The position numbers and the translations under genes were made by a program. The notes under the pieces were generated by a model that was not told where the DNA came from, did not search any database, and saw only the letters and a list, made by a program, of their open reading frames with translations. A DNA stretch of 64,000 bases from Bacteroidales bacterium UBA3844 (lineage in GTDB: Bacteria > Bacteroidota > Bacteroidia > Bacteroidales > Paludibacteraceae). The stretch is from positions 66,413 to 130,412 of the forward strand of contig DGHQ01000025.1 in assembly GCA_002392915.1 (NCBI GenBank), written 5' to 3'. Below are positions 53,492 through 63,474 of this stretch, in pieces; the stretch's first letter is position 1, and each line of letters starts with the position of its first letter.

Positions 53492-56400
53492 ATGAACAAA
53501 AGAATTCCTCTATGGAAAGTCTTACTGACTTTCATGCTGAGTTTCGTCGGGCAAGTCTCTTTTGCCGATGGAATTTTGGTATTTCAGGTGACAGACACCA
53601 AAAACAAGCCGCTTGAAGGTGTAAAAATCAAATTGAGCGGAGACAGTGCAATTGCTGATTTGGAGCTAACGACAGATGCGTTAGGAAGGTACACAAACCC
53701 AAAGTTCAAATCAGGAACCTATAACTATGAAGTCATTTATGGCGACTGGGCAAAAGGGTCCATTACTGTACCTGAAGAAGAGTTCGGATGGGCAAACATC
53801 AACTTCCGTGAATTAAGCATAAGTTTCAGAGACTTTGACGACAAAGCTCTTGTTGGCAAAACAGCAAAACTGTATGTTGACAATAACGGGGAAAAAGGCG
53901 AGTATATCAGCACAAAAATGAGTGACACTGCCGGATTAGTAAAATACATTATTCCTGAAGGAAAATATATTTATGAGACTTTGAAAGGAGCTGTAAGAGT
54001 AACTGTTGACGACAAAGTAAAGACACAAGAAGTAGCCATTCCCAGTGGAGACATCACACATAAGACTTTCTTTGAGTTCCAGAAAGACAGTATGCCATAC
54101 AAAGTCAGTTCGGAAGCCATCAAAGTTTATATACCACTAGCTAATGGCAAAGACTCATTATTCGGAGAAGTGCAAGTGCCATACGGCGAATACTCTAGAA
54201 CAAAAAGCAAGGTAAACACAAAAGCCGGAACATATAAATTTGAAGTGAACACTAACCAATTCGGATTAGTTGTCGGAACATTTAGCGTTGACGACAACGA
54301 TCCTATTGACAGTCTTATCATACCAATCAACATCAACTCATATTATCATGGACAAGGTGGAGACGCAGGAGAAGGCGGAAGTCAAGGTGGAGACACGATC
54401 AAACCATTCGAAAAGCAGTTGGCCATTTGGGACACTGTGCCAGGAATTGGAACATACGTAAACATAAATGTCTACGACCCAGAAAATCCAGGCCAACCAT
54501 TGGAAAATGTATTCTGCTATATGGACATGTTGAGTGTAGGCAAGCCCATGCCATACGCATTGACAAACAAAGACGGGCAGTGTACACTTTTGGCAAAACC
54601 AGGTGAAGCATATACCCTGCACGTCGCAGACCTTGAGATTGACATTCCAAACCTACAGTCTGACACTACCATCAACATAAATTTGGACAGAAAAGATTAC
54701 ACTGAACTTTTGTTCAAAGTCAGTTTTGAAGGAGAAGATTTCAATCCGACAACCATAGAAAAAGTTGTGTTCGACACAAGATACGAGACCGACAGTTTCT
54801 ATATGCCAGCACAACTTACGATGCTGCCAACTAAAAACGCAAGCAACGACACTTTGTATTATATCAACCCATTAAGAGTTGGTGCAGGAGGCTACGATTT
54901 CATGTTCCATATCAACGAAATGAAAGCGTCTGGATTTAAAGACAACTATATCCGCGTCTTTAAAAATGATGAAAACAGAGATGCCCGCTACAATATTGCT
55001 CCAGAATATAAAGTGAAGGTGATTCTTTGTAAATCTGACACAGTTTCCCGTTACTTAAATGCTTTTCCTGTCGTCATCAACAATAGCCAATTCAATACTA
55101 ATTTCAATGGAGAGCTTATATATAAGACAGAAAAAGACAGTGTATCGATCCAAGCATTCAAAGAGAAAAAAGATTTCCTTGTGACTGACGACACAACTGT
55201 ATATTTCATATACGACAGAATTGTGCAGAATGTTTACTTCAAATTTGTTCACGACGGTCAAATCGTATATCCAGAGATCCAGTATCTTGAGGTTTTCGTT
55301 GATGATTCAACCGATGTCAATGAATCAGCGGGAATTCTTGTTTCAAAAACAGGACATATCGGTGGCAAGGAATACAATACATTCCCTGACAGTTTGAACC
55401 TGGAAGAAGGCAACTACTTTATCAGATACACGATGAAAGATTTCTACTATGACGGAACTTTCGACTGGAATTTCAACATTGAGAATGCTCGTGGGACAGA
55501 CACTACAATATATATTGTGGTTCCTACAAAAAGAAATGTAGAACTTATCATTACTGATGCTCTTGGAGAATACGTAGAGGGTGTGTTTGGCAAAATCTAT
55601 AAATGGGATGAGACTGGAGAAAAACTGATCAATTCATTTGTATACGATGCATCTAAGCATGATGAGTTAAAATCAGATGCCAACGGAATCGTTAAAGATC
55701 ACTTGTTGCCTGGCAAATATCAGTTGAGAATTCTTGACATTGTAAAGAACTTTGTTGTGGGCGACTATGACCTGAAATTCGACATCAGAGATGGTGTTCC
55801 TCTAAGACATATCAAATTCATCGTTAAGAACAAAAACACTCAGAAACCAATGCAAGGATTGGAATTGGTTGTGAACAAAGACAGTGCACAGTATTCTACA
55901 GACGTGACTTCTGAAACAGGAGAAATCGTAATCGAGTGTGTGAACGGAGACTACTCTTATGTGCTCAACTATGGCAAAGGTCATACCGATTCATTCACTG
56001 TCAAGAACGACACTACAATCTATATCTATGTAGAAGATGAGGTGAAGATTGAAAGTCTTACTCTTGACGCTAAGGACTGTGTGGCTGAAGGTGGTTCTGT
56101 CAAGATTGATCCAATCGTAAATCCTAAGAACGCAACAAGAAGCACATTGAAATGGTCTATGGACAATCCTGTTCTTGGATACATTGACGCAACTGGCAAA
56201 TTCACTGCCAACACAATTGGATTGACTGGTTTTGTGACAATCAAAGCCACAACAACTGATGGCACTAACATCAGCGCTGAAAAGATGATCCAGATCGGAG
56301 GCACAACATGTGGAGACAGCATCAAGACTGAGTTTGAAGGTGGTGGTGACGAAATTGCCCGCACAGACGACAGTTTGAAAATCATCATCACTCCAGGCAA

Positions 56401-58624
56401 AGAGACATTCAAGCGCTGCTATGCTGTGCAGGAATTGCAAAATGGCAAGTGGGTTGTGATCGCAGGTCCAACTCAAGACACTGCAATTGTAATCTCAACT
56501 GTCAACATGACTGAGAAGGAGCATACAGTACGTGTCATCTCTGGAACAGACTGCGAGAAGGTTGCCAATGGTGAAATCACAAGCGGTGATCCTGAGTCTG
56601 CAGACCAGATTGGAGATGAGCTGAAGATCAAAAACACAAGCATCTTCTTCAAGACTATCGTGAACGGAATCTGTGAAAAGATGGACAACGTACTTGTTGA
56701 AATCGACGGTGATAACCTTGACACTTTGATAGCAGGAACTAGCATCAAGTGGTATATTAAGGGAACCGGAGACTCTGCGTTCGTTGCCGTTCCAAGTGCG
56801 ACAGACCAGAAGAGTGTTTCATTGAACCTAACAGGAGAAACAACAATCAAGGTCGCTTTGGATAATGGAACAACAGAATTGGTGAAGACACAAAAGACTA
56901 TCGCTTCTGAAGACAGTCTAAAGATCAAGTTGACTACTGACAAAGAGAAAGCATGCTACGGTGAAAATGTCAATCTAAATGTTGAGACAGTCAACGGTGC
57001 ATACGCTTCTATCATGTGGGAAGACAGCAGTAAGACAGCAGAAAGAAATGCGGCAGCAGACACAATATTGTACAAAGTAGTTGCTGAAAGCAAACTCGGC
57101 TACTGTCCTAATGTCGCAGACTCTATTAAACTTGTAGTCGACTTCAAACCAGAGGTTGAACTAGCAATCAGCAGAGAAGCTGTCTGCGATGACTCAAGCA
57201 ATGTCAAGCTATCAATCACGTCGGCTCAGGAGAGAAACGATTTGATCTATACTTGGAAGAACTTTGAGACAAAAGACACTATTTTGACAGATGCTCCAAA
57301 AGAGAACACTACATACGAGGCTACAGTAAGCACCTCACTTGGAATCTGTGAAAGCGTGACATTGAGCAAGTCAGTTTCAGTGGCAAGCAACGTTGAGTTT
57401 GCTGCAAAAGCTTCCGACAGCATATTCTGTAAGGGAGACGAGGTGAAGATCGCAATCGAGAAGATCAACGGCGGATCACTCAACGAAAACATCAAATTCA
57501 CATTGAACGACGTCGAGTTCAGCGGTGACACAGCTAAGGCAGAGGCCAACACTTCAATCTATGCATTACGTGCTACAGATTTGACAGGAGGATGTCCAGA
57601 CGCAGTAGACACAGTAAGAATCAAGATTGACAAGCCTGTTGAATTCACATTGAGCCAGACAGCAACTACAATCTGTAACGTCGGTTCAGACAGTGTCAAG
57701 ATCTCTATTAACGCCGATTCATCCGCAAACTATAGCTACGTATGGTCGACAGGAGACAAAGATGCCAGGACTATCACAGTCTACCCTGATGTAGATTCTA
57801 CTTATACAGTAATCGGTGCGAGCCAATACGGAAAATGCCCTTCATTGGAGGATTCCGCAAGCATCACTGTCAACGAGGCAGTCAAAGTCACAATCGAGGC
57901 TAATGTAGACAGAATTTGCCAGACGGGAGCAGACTCAGTCAAACTTACAGCAATGGCTGAAAACGGAGAGCCTACTTCATGGATCTGGTGGGACGGTGCG
58001 GTAACGACATCTCCAGCACGTTCATTCCTTCCTACTGCAACCAGCGCGGTTTGGGTAAGAGGCAACGACAATGTATGTGCGGTTAGCGACACTGCAAGCG
58101 TAACGATTTCGGTAGACGTGCCACACACAGCCCACCTTGCCACAACATCTACAAAATTCGTATATGGAGGTTCTATTGACATGGTCGCATCATTCAACGG
58201 AAATGTGGAAGGACCAATCACATGGTACAGCGAGAATGCCGACGGTGATGTTACAACTCTTGGAGAGACTGAAGAGTTGAAATACTCTGACATGCCAAGC
58301 GGAGATGCCAAATATTACTTCGTCGCTAAGAATGGTGCATGCGCAGACATCAAGAGTGACATCATGACAATCGCTCTTGTCGACGATATCGAGATTCCTA
58401 CCGTCTTCACTCCATACGAGAAGAACGGAGAGAACGACGAGTTCATGCTAGGCTATGAAGTTGTGATCTACGACAGATTCGGCAACTTGATACACCGTGG
58501 CGACAACGGTTGGGATGGAACTTACAAAGGAGATGTGGCAGACGCAGGCGTATACGTCTACTCATTGATTTTGAAAGACGGTCGTGAGATGAAGGGTACA
58601 ATTCAGGTGTTTAAAAGAGACTAA
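53492..58624 (+). CDS. T9SS type B surface protein, cassette 2 (1710 aa)
   Basis: Large paralogue of the 47445 protein. I start at ATG 53492 because it begins a signal peptide (MNKRIPLWKVLLTFMLSFVGQVSFA) and the promoter lies downstream of the ATG at 53354. The first about 840 residues are CnaB/carboxypeptidase-like beta repeats, then a BIG2-like domain (about 850-935: VNPKNATRSTLKWSMDNPVLGYID). Unlike the cassette 1 protein, about 580 residues follow (about 1050-1630) made of five or more about 85-residue Ig/PKD-like repeats with paired cysteines (such as ICNVGSDSVKISI and KCPSLEDSASI). The C-terminus is a type B sorting domain (IPTVFTPYEKNGENDEFM, IYDRFGNLIH, NGWDGTYKG). An adhesive or structural surface role is inferred. 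Confidence 0.88.
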   Translation: MNKRIPLWKVLLTFMLSFVGQVSFADGILVFQVTDTKNKPLEGVKIKLSGDSAIADLELTTDALGRYTNPKFKSGTYNYEVIYGDWAKGSITVPEEEFGWANINFRELSISFRDFDDKALVGKTAKLYVDNNGEKGEYISTKMSDTAGLVKYIIPEGKYIYETLKGAVRVTVDDKVKTQEVAIPSGDITHKTFFEFQKDSMPYKVSSEAIKVYIPLANGKDSLFGEVQVPYGEYSRTKSKVNTKAGTYKFEVNTNQFGLVVGTFSVDDNDPIDSLIIPININSYYHGQGGDAGEGGSQGGDTIKPFEKQLAIWDTVPGIGTYVNINVYDPENPGQPLENVFCYMDMLSVGKPMPYALTNKDGQCTLLAKPGEAYTLHVADLEIDIPNLQSDTTININLDRKDYTELLFKVSFEGEDFNPTTIEKVVFDTRYETDSFYMPAQLTMLPTKNASNDTLYYINPLRVGAGGYDFMFHINEMKASGFKDNYIRVFKNDENRDARYNIAPEYKVKVILCKSDTVSRYLNAFPVVINNSQFNTNFNGELIYKTEKDSVSIQAFKEKKDFLVTDDTTVYFIYDRIVQNVYFKFVHDGQIVYPEIQYLEVFVDDSTDVNESAGILVSKTGHIGGKEYNTFPDSLNLEEGNYFIRYTMKDFYYDGTFDWNFNIENARGTDTTIYIVVPTKRNVELIITDALGEYVEGVFGKIYKWDETGEKLINSFVYDASKHDELKSDANGIVKDHLLPGKYQLRILDIVKNFVVGDYDLKFDIRDGVPLRHIKFIVKNKNTQKPMQGLELVVNKDSAQYSTDVTSETGEIVIECVNGDYSYVLNYGKGHTDSFTVKNDTTIYIYVEDEVKIESLTLDAKDCVAEGGSVKIDPIVNPKNATRSTLKWSMDNPVLGYIDATGKFTANTIGLTGFVTIKATTTDGTNISAEKMIQIGGTTCGDSIKTEFEGGGDEIARTDDSLKIIITPGKETFKRCYAVQELQNGKWVVIAGPTQDTAIVISTVNMTEKEHTVRVISGTDCEKVANGEITSGDPESADQIGDELKIKNTSIFFKTIVNGICEKMDNVLVEIDGDNLDTLIAGTSIKWYIKGTGDSAFVAVPSATDQKSVSLNLTGETTIKVALDNGTTELVKTQKTIASEDSLKIKLTTDKEKACYGENVNLNVETVNGAYASIMWEDSSKTAERNAAADTILYKVVAESKLGYCPNVADSIKLVVDFKPEVELAISREAVCDDSSNVKLSITSAQERNDLIYTWKNFETKDTILTDAPKENTTYEATVSTSLGICESVTLSKSVSVASNVEFAAKASDSIFCKGDEVKIAIEKINGGSLNENIKFTLNDVEFSGDTAKAEANTSIYALRATDLTGGCPDAVDTVRIKIDKPVEFTLSQTATTICNVGSDSVKISINADSSANYSYVWSTGDKDARTITVYPDVDSTYTVIGASQYGKCPSLEDSASITVNEAVKVTIEANVDRICQTGADSVKLTAMAENGEPTSWIWWDGAVTTSPARSFLPTATSAVWVRGNDNVCAVSDTASVTISVDVPHTAHLATTSTKFVYGGSIDMVASFNGNVEGPITWYSENADGDVTTLGETEELKYSDMPSGDAKYYFVAKNGACADIKSDIMTIALVDDIEIPTVFTPYEKNGENDEFMLGYEVVIYDRFGNLIHRGDNGWDGTYKGDVADAGVYVYSLILKDGREMKGTIQVFKRD

Positions 58625-58627
58625 AAA

Positions 58628-60190
58628 ATGAGATCAACAAATAAATACACGCTATTGGCCGGACTTGCTATCGCAGGCATGGCCGTAGCGGCACCTCAGG
58701 GTGGATTCAACAAATATGAGAATGCCACGAGAGACAATGTGACTGCCACATATAAAGATGGTTACGTCATATTAAGAAGCGGCGACAGCATTTTCGTCGG
58801 CAAACAGACAGCCAACGGAATTGAAAACAAAGAGTACAACAAGAGCTTAACCTCATTGAAAGCAGACGGTGCAATAAGTTATGCCGACGGAATGGTGTTC
58901 TACAGCAAAGATGGCGACATCTACGCTGCAAAAGAGAAATCGTTCGGAAAATTCAAGAAAGGCAAAAAACAGTGGATTCCGGGTCTTGGCAAAGAAAGAA
59001 ACGAATTCCAGGGCAGCATGTTGGCTTACGCAAGCTGGAGATATATGCCAAAAGAGATGGCTTCAGCCAAGAATCCTACCGTCACATCAGACGGAAACAC
59101 AATCTATTTCGCTTCCAATGCGGAAGGTTCGAAAGGATTCGACATTTGGATGACAAACAAGAACGAGGACGGAGAATGGTCTCCAGCTGAACGTCTTGGG
59201 AAAGAGGTCAACAGCCTTGGAAACGAGGACTTCCCTATCGTGCTTGGCGACTCACTTATCGCATTCGGTTCCGACCGAAAAGGCTACACGACAATGCCAG
59301 ACAGCGGCAAATTCCACACTTATATCAGCAAGATTGAAGAATGGAAGAGACCTCAGCTATTGTCCAAATACGAGTCAGAAAAAGCTAAAGAGGAAGAGAA
59401 ACAGTTGATTGCATCAAAAGTAAACAAGCAGTCGAACAGCCAATCAACTGAAAATCAGCAGTCAGCGGCACCGTCTACCAACAATCAAATCGCAGACAAC
59501 CGTGTTGCGGACAGCCAAACTGACACAAATGCGTCATTTGGAGCAAATGCTGGTGGACAGACAACAAACGATCTCTCTAATTTGTCGTATTCTCCAGTTG
59601 TGAATGTGAACCCAGAAGAGAAAGTTCCTTACAATCCGTTTGATGATGGCAAACCAAAAGAAGAGGAATTCAACTATGAAGACGACATCATCGAAGAGAC
59701 GAAGTCTGAAAACGACCGTATCTTGGAGTTGTTGACAAAAGACGAGACTCCAATGGAGCCAACCAAGAAGGTTTCAGTGGCAGATCTTAACGACGTCTTC
59801 AAGAATGATCAGGAAGCTGTTGTGAAAGCCTCAAAGAATGTGGTTGCGACGGCAGACAAACGAATCTTCTACTTTGACTACGACAAAGATGTTGTAAACA
59901 ATGCCGACTACGAGAAAGACTTCGAGGTAATCTTGGAGTTCATCAATTTCTATCCAAAGAACAGTTTCCTTGTAATCGGACATACAGACGAGCGTGGTAC
60001 GTATGAGTATAATGACGCATTGAGTATGAAGCGTGCCAAGAAGATTGAAAGCATCTTGGTCAGCAAAGGTGTTAGCAGAAAACGTCTGTTCACAATGGCA
60101 TTGGGAGAATACAAACCAGTGTTCAAAAACGCACAGACAGAAGAGCAGCATCAGAAAAACAGAAGAGTGGAAATCTTAATAATGGAGTAA
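58628..60190 (+). CDS. PD40 repeat/OmpA peptidoglycan-binding protein, cassette 2
   Basis: A 520-residue paralogue of the 50826 protein, starting 3 bases after the surface protein. Signal peptide, PD40-like repeats (about 60-240: NPTVTSDGNTIYFASNAEGSKG and NEDFPIVLGDSLIAFGSDRKG), then a Gln/Asn/Ser-rich low-complexity linker (about 262-315) that replaces the Pro/Val linker of its relative. An acidic stretch and an OmpA domain follow (about 410-520: RIFYFDYDKDVVNN, VIGHTDERGTYEYN, NRRVEIL). It probably anchors the cassette 2 export complex to peptidoglycan. Confidence 0.85.
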   Translation: MRSTNKYTLLAGLAIAGMAVAAPQGGFNKYENATRDNVTATYKDGYVILRSGDSIFVGKQTANGIENKEYNKSLTSLKADGAISYADGMVFYSKDGDIYAAKEKSFGKFKKGKKQWIPGLGKERNEFQGSMLAYASWRYMPKEMASAKNPTVTSDGNTIYFASNAEGSKGFDIWMTNKNEDGEWSPAERLGKEVNSLGNEDFPIVLGDSLIAFGSDRKGYTTMPDSGKFHTYISKIEEWKRPQLLSKYESEKAKEEEKQLIASKVNKQSNSQSTENQQSAAPSTNNQIADNRVADSQTDTNASFGANAGGQTTNDLSNLSYSPVVNVNPEEKVPYNPFDDGKPKEEEFNYEDDIIEETKSENDRILELLTKDETPMEPTKKVSVADLNDVFKNDQEAVVKASKNVVATADKRIFYFDYDKDVVNNADYEKDFEVILEFINFYPKNSFLVIGHTDERGTYEYNDALSMKRAKKIESILVSKGVSRKRLFTMALGEYKPVFKNAQTEEQHQKNRRVEILIME

Positions 60191-60194
60191 GGAA

Positions 60195-61094
60195 ATGGAA
60201 ATCAACATAAAAAAAGCACTTATTGCTTCTGCAGCTTCTTTATCAGCACTATTTTGTTCTGCTCAACAGGATTTGATGGTGTCGCAGCAGATCTTCTCAC
60301 GTATAAATGTCAACCCAGCCGGAACTGGTAACAACAAAGGATGTGACGCATTCTTGCTTGGACGCATCCAATGGGCGGGAGTCGACAATTCACCTAAGAC
60401 AGGATTGTTGAACTTCACTGCTTACAGCGAAAATGTAAAGTCAAGTTTTGGTGCGACAGTCAACTACGACAACCTTGGTGTCGGCAACAGCCAGACAAAT
60501 GCTCAGGCAGTCTACGCATACCACATCGACTTGAATCCAAAGTACATCCTGTCACTTGGTATTTCAGCGGGTTTCAATGTGGGGTCATTCGACCCATATA
60601 AAAACACGTTGAAAGACGACTCTGAGATTGGCAAGTCGACATACGTCAAAGACAAGACGACAGAGATAAGTCCAGACTTCAACGCAGGAGCCGAAATAAG
60701 CAGCGAACACTGGATGACCGGATTCTCCTGCACTCACATGCTAAACGACACGTCGACTACATTCAGAAAAGGACGTCACTTCTACATCTATGGTAGAGGA
60801 TTCTTCAACATCACAACCAACTTTGATTTGGCACCGTTATTCTCATACATGCACAAGCACAACACCAACACGACAGAAATCGGATGCCAGGCATTCTTCA
60901 AAAAGATGATTTGGGGAGGTGTGGCATGGAAACCTGATTTCAACAGATTCTCAGAGATGCAGATGATGAGCATCACAGCAGGTTTCGAGTGGGCAAACCG
61001 TTTCCGTTTTGGATACAGCTACGACATGAACTTTGGAAAATACAACAATCTTCCATCGAACACACATGAAATCATGCTAAGTGCTCACTTCTAG
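60195..61094 (+). CDS. PorP/SprF family outer-membrane protein, cassette 2
   Basis: A 299-residue PorP/SprF-like beta-barrel protein, closely similar to the 52271 protein (shared QQDLMVSQQIFSR start, NPAGTGN, QAVYAYH, NLPSNTHE and terminal Phe). It begins 4 bases after the OmpA protein and is probably the partner for the 1710-residue cargo. Several segments (for example the middle loops near 120-170) differ from cassette 1, as expected for cargo specificity. A terminator follows. Confidence 0.92.
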   Translation: MEINIKKALIASAASLSALFCSAQQDLMVSQQIFSRINVNPAGTGNNKGCDAFLLGRIQWAGVDNSPKTGLLNFTAYSENVKSSFGATVNYDNLGVGNSQTNAQAVYAYHIDLNPKYILSLGISAGFNVGSFDPYKNTLKDDSEIGKSTYVKDKTTEISPDFNAGAEISSEHWMTGFSCTHMLNDTSTTFRKGRHFYIYGRGFFNITTNFDLAPLFSYMHKHNTNTTEIGCQAFFKKMIWGGVAWKPDFNRFSEMQMMSITAGFEWANRFRFGYSYDMNFGKYNNLPSNTHEIMLSAHF

Positions 61095-61116
61095 TATTGA
61101 ATTAAGAGTTAAGAAT

Positions 61117-61170
61117 TAAAGAGGGAGTATCAAAACTGATTAAGTTGCGGTGCTCCTTCTCTTTTTTTTA
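61117..61170 (+). terminator. Terminator after cassette 2
   Basis: AAAGAGGGAG pairs with CTCCTTCTCTTT across a 25-base loop, followed by a T run. The stem is imperfect. It may also serve the convergent gene at 61173. Confidence 0.7.
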
Positions 61171-61172
61171 TT

Positions 61173-61712
61173 TTAATCATTTATGACTTGATAACCAATG
61201 ACAAATGCTACTGTTCCTCCAACAAAAGCATATATTCCAAAAATAAAGTCATCATCTAGTCCAAGACATTCTTTCTTTACCTCCAACAAAAAAGAACTAA
61301 CGAAAAATACAACGAAAATAGAAAATATCGTAATAAGCATAAGTATCAGTGTTTTAACTGCCTGTTCCATCCTATTCCCCTTAAATGAAAAGAAACAGAC
61401 AATCAAGCTTATGAAATAAGACACATAAATCAATTTGTCATCAACAATCGGATGAAAACAAAATAACGTTGTAGCAACAACTCCTACCGACAACGATATG
61501 ATTATCCCCAATCTGGAAGAATACAAATTGGACACAATTAATCTAACCACCATCGTTAACTGCAAAGCAATCACCATAGCTGTATCTTTTGTCGGAGGAG
61601 GCCAGGATTCCGTGAGCTCACCCAAAGGGTCATAAACGCATAAATACACTACGAAAAAATTGACAAAAGTATTAGCTTGGCATTTTATCACTAAACTGTA
61701 CAATTTTTGCAT
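61173..61712 (-). CDS. Hypothetical multi-pass membrane protein, 179 aa
   Basis: I do not recognise this protein. It has about five hydrophobic segments (near residues 15-30, 45-60, 68-85, 92-107, 115-140 and 158-175), so it is an integral membrane protein with little soluble sequence. It converges with cassette 2 and has a TTA-rich, AT-rich coding sequence. Both the 61094 gene and this one end at the shared terminator region. No promoter element was identified. Confidence 0.65.
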   Translation of the reverse strand: MQKLYSLVIKCQANTFVNFFVVYLCVYDPLGELTESWPPPTKDTAMVIALQLTMVVRLIVSNLYSSRLGIIISLSVGVVATTLFCFHPIVDDKLIYVSYFISLIVCFFSFKGNRMEQAVKTLILMLITIFSIFVVFFVSSFLLEVKKECLGLDDDFIFGIYAFVGGTVAFVIGYQVIND

Positions 61713-61863
61713 CTTCTAAAATTTAGATCAATGTATAAAATATAAAAAAATTCTCTCTCATTAGTCCCAATTGCATATTTATGTCATCTTTATCTTCCTC
61801 AGCATACACTTTTGAAAAATCATACGTAAAATTTGACATAAACCTTTAAAATTGTTAAATTCG

Positions 61864-61887
61864 CATTTACTAACGAATTCGTAAATG
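61864..61887 (+). promoter_or_regulatory. Inverted repeat covering the start codon of the SGNH gene
   Basis: CATTTAC (61864-61870) pairs with GTAAATG (61881-61887), the last three bases being the ATG. The hairpin would hide the start codon in mRNA. Confidence 0.4.
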
Positions 61888-63453
61888 AAACGACATATAG
61901 AATTATTGTTTTTTGTTGCCGTCATAGCCGTGTTGGCTGTGATCTGCTTTTTAATGCCCAAAGATGGCATTTCGGTGGCAGGCACGACGCTCAGATTTCC
62001 TTCTATCTCAGAAGTGCTGACGCCATCAGATAAATCAAGGATTTCTATCGATGGTCTGTTGGCAGACCGTGAAAACAGCATGAAGATCCAGCAGTTGCCA
62101 GACTCTGTGATTGAGGCTCGTCGCAAACTTATGCAAGCGGCAGACTCAATGCGTGTGCGAGACTCACTTCTTCTTGCCGACACTATCAATTTCTATAAGA
62201 CTTTTTTTGCAGAAAACCCATCAAGATTCTATCTTCCTGATTCTTCGGACGTTTCGTATATAACAGATCTGATTGCGACCCTTCGTAGGGAGGCTCGCAA
62301 AGGCATTGTGCATATCGCCCATTACGGCGACTCACAGATTGAGGGTGATCGCATCACAAGTTCTCTCCGCTATGGTCTGCAGGACAAATTCGGAGGAGAA
62401 GGTCTTGGAATCATCCCTGTCCTACAGATGATCCCGTCGATCACGGTTCAAGAGACGATTTCAGATAGCATAAGCCGTTATTTGGTCGACGGTACACTTG
62501 TCCAAAAAGCAGACCACAAACGTTATGGAGCGCTGGCCCAACTTTCTGAACTTAAAGGAAAAACAACCATAACAATCAAAAGTTTGGCAGTCAAGCATAA
62601 GGCTTTCGACAAAGTGCGTCTGTTCTATTCCACACGTAAAAAGGGATTAAAAGCGACGTTGACCGCCGGAGATCTCACTTATGAGGCAGAAGATGAAGCG
62701 GACAAGAAATATGGTATGATGGAATGGGATCTGCCAAACAAAATATCTACATTCAAAATCAGACTTGAAGGAGATGCCGAACTTTACGGTTTCTGTCTGA
62801 CTGGAGACAAAGGTGTGGCGGTGACAAACATCGGACTACGAGGCAGTTCCGGAACATTCTTCACACGAATCGATGCGAAATCATTCAAGTACATGCACAA
62901 CGCGCTCAACACCCGTCTGGTGATCATGGAATTCGGAGGAAATGCAACTCCATATTTGAGCACAGACAAAAAAATCGAAGGCTACTACAATTCGATGGAC
63001 GCCCAAATCAAGTTTGTGAAACAACAACTGCCTAAGGCAAAAATCATTCTTATCGGACCTGCCGACATGGCCGAGACTGTGGACGGAAAGCTCCAGACCT
63101 ACCGTAATCTTGAGAAGACGGTGGATTTGATGCGACGTGTGGCGAAAGACAATGGTGTGGCATTCTGGAACATGTATGGAGTGATGGGAGGAAAGAACTC
63201 GATCATCAGTTGGGTATCCAACAAGCCAGCTCTTGCTGCAAGCGACTACATCCACTTCTCCCGTAAAGGAGCTGAAAAGATCGCCCATCTGTTTTTGGAA
63301 AGTTTGAATGTCTACGACGACTACGCTATGTTCCAATCATCACTCGACAGGAGAAAAAGAGAGCAGTCGAAAAACAGAAAGAAAAAACTAAAGGAGATAT
63401 CGGCAAAAATACCTGTCGACAAGACGTTTGCTGATTCTATATCAAAAAGATAA
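61885..63453 (+). CDS. Membrane-anchored SGNH/GDSL hydrolase-fold protein
   Basis: A 522-residue protein with one N-terminal membrane helix (about 5-22), a helical Ser/Arg-rich segment, and an SGNH domain from about 130 on. The motif HYGDSQIEGDRITSSL near 148 carries the nucleophile Ser (GDSxxxG), MEFGGNA near 350 fits block III, and SDYIHFSRKGAEKIAHLF near 455 carries the catalytic Asp and His. The lysine-rich C-terminus (RRKREQSKNRKKKLKE) would be periplasmic. Such proteins acetylate or deacetylate envelope polysaccharides, often with an MBOAT transporter partner. A second SGNH gene follows after 21 bases. Confidence 0.8.
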   Translation: MKRHIELLFFVAVIAVLAVICFLMPKDGISVAGTTLRFPSISEVLTPSDKSRISIDGLLADRENSMKIQQLPDSVIEARRKLMQAADSMRVRDSLLLADTINFYKTFFAENPSRFYLPDSSDVSYITDLIATLRREARKGIVHIAHYGDSQIEGDRITSSLRYGLQDKFGGEGLGIIPVLQMIPSITVQETISDSISRYLVDGTLVQKADHKRYGALAQLSELKGKTTITIKSLAVKHKAFDKVRLFYSTRKKGLKATLTAGDLTYEAEDEADKKYGMMEWDLPNKISTFKIRLEGDAELYGFCLTGDKGVAVTNIGLRGSSGTFFTRIDAKSFKYMHNALNTRLVIMEFGGNATPYLSTDKKIEGYYNSMDAQIKFVKQQLPKAKIILIGPADMAETVDGKLQTYRNLEKTVDLMRRVAKDNGVAFWNMYGVMGGKNSIISWVSNKPALAASDYIHFSRKGAEKIAHLFLESLNVYDDYAMFQSSLDRRKREQSKNRKKKLKEISAKIPVDKTFADSISKR

Positions 63454-63474
63454 GCATAAAGTGAACTTAAGAAA

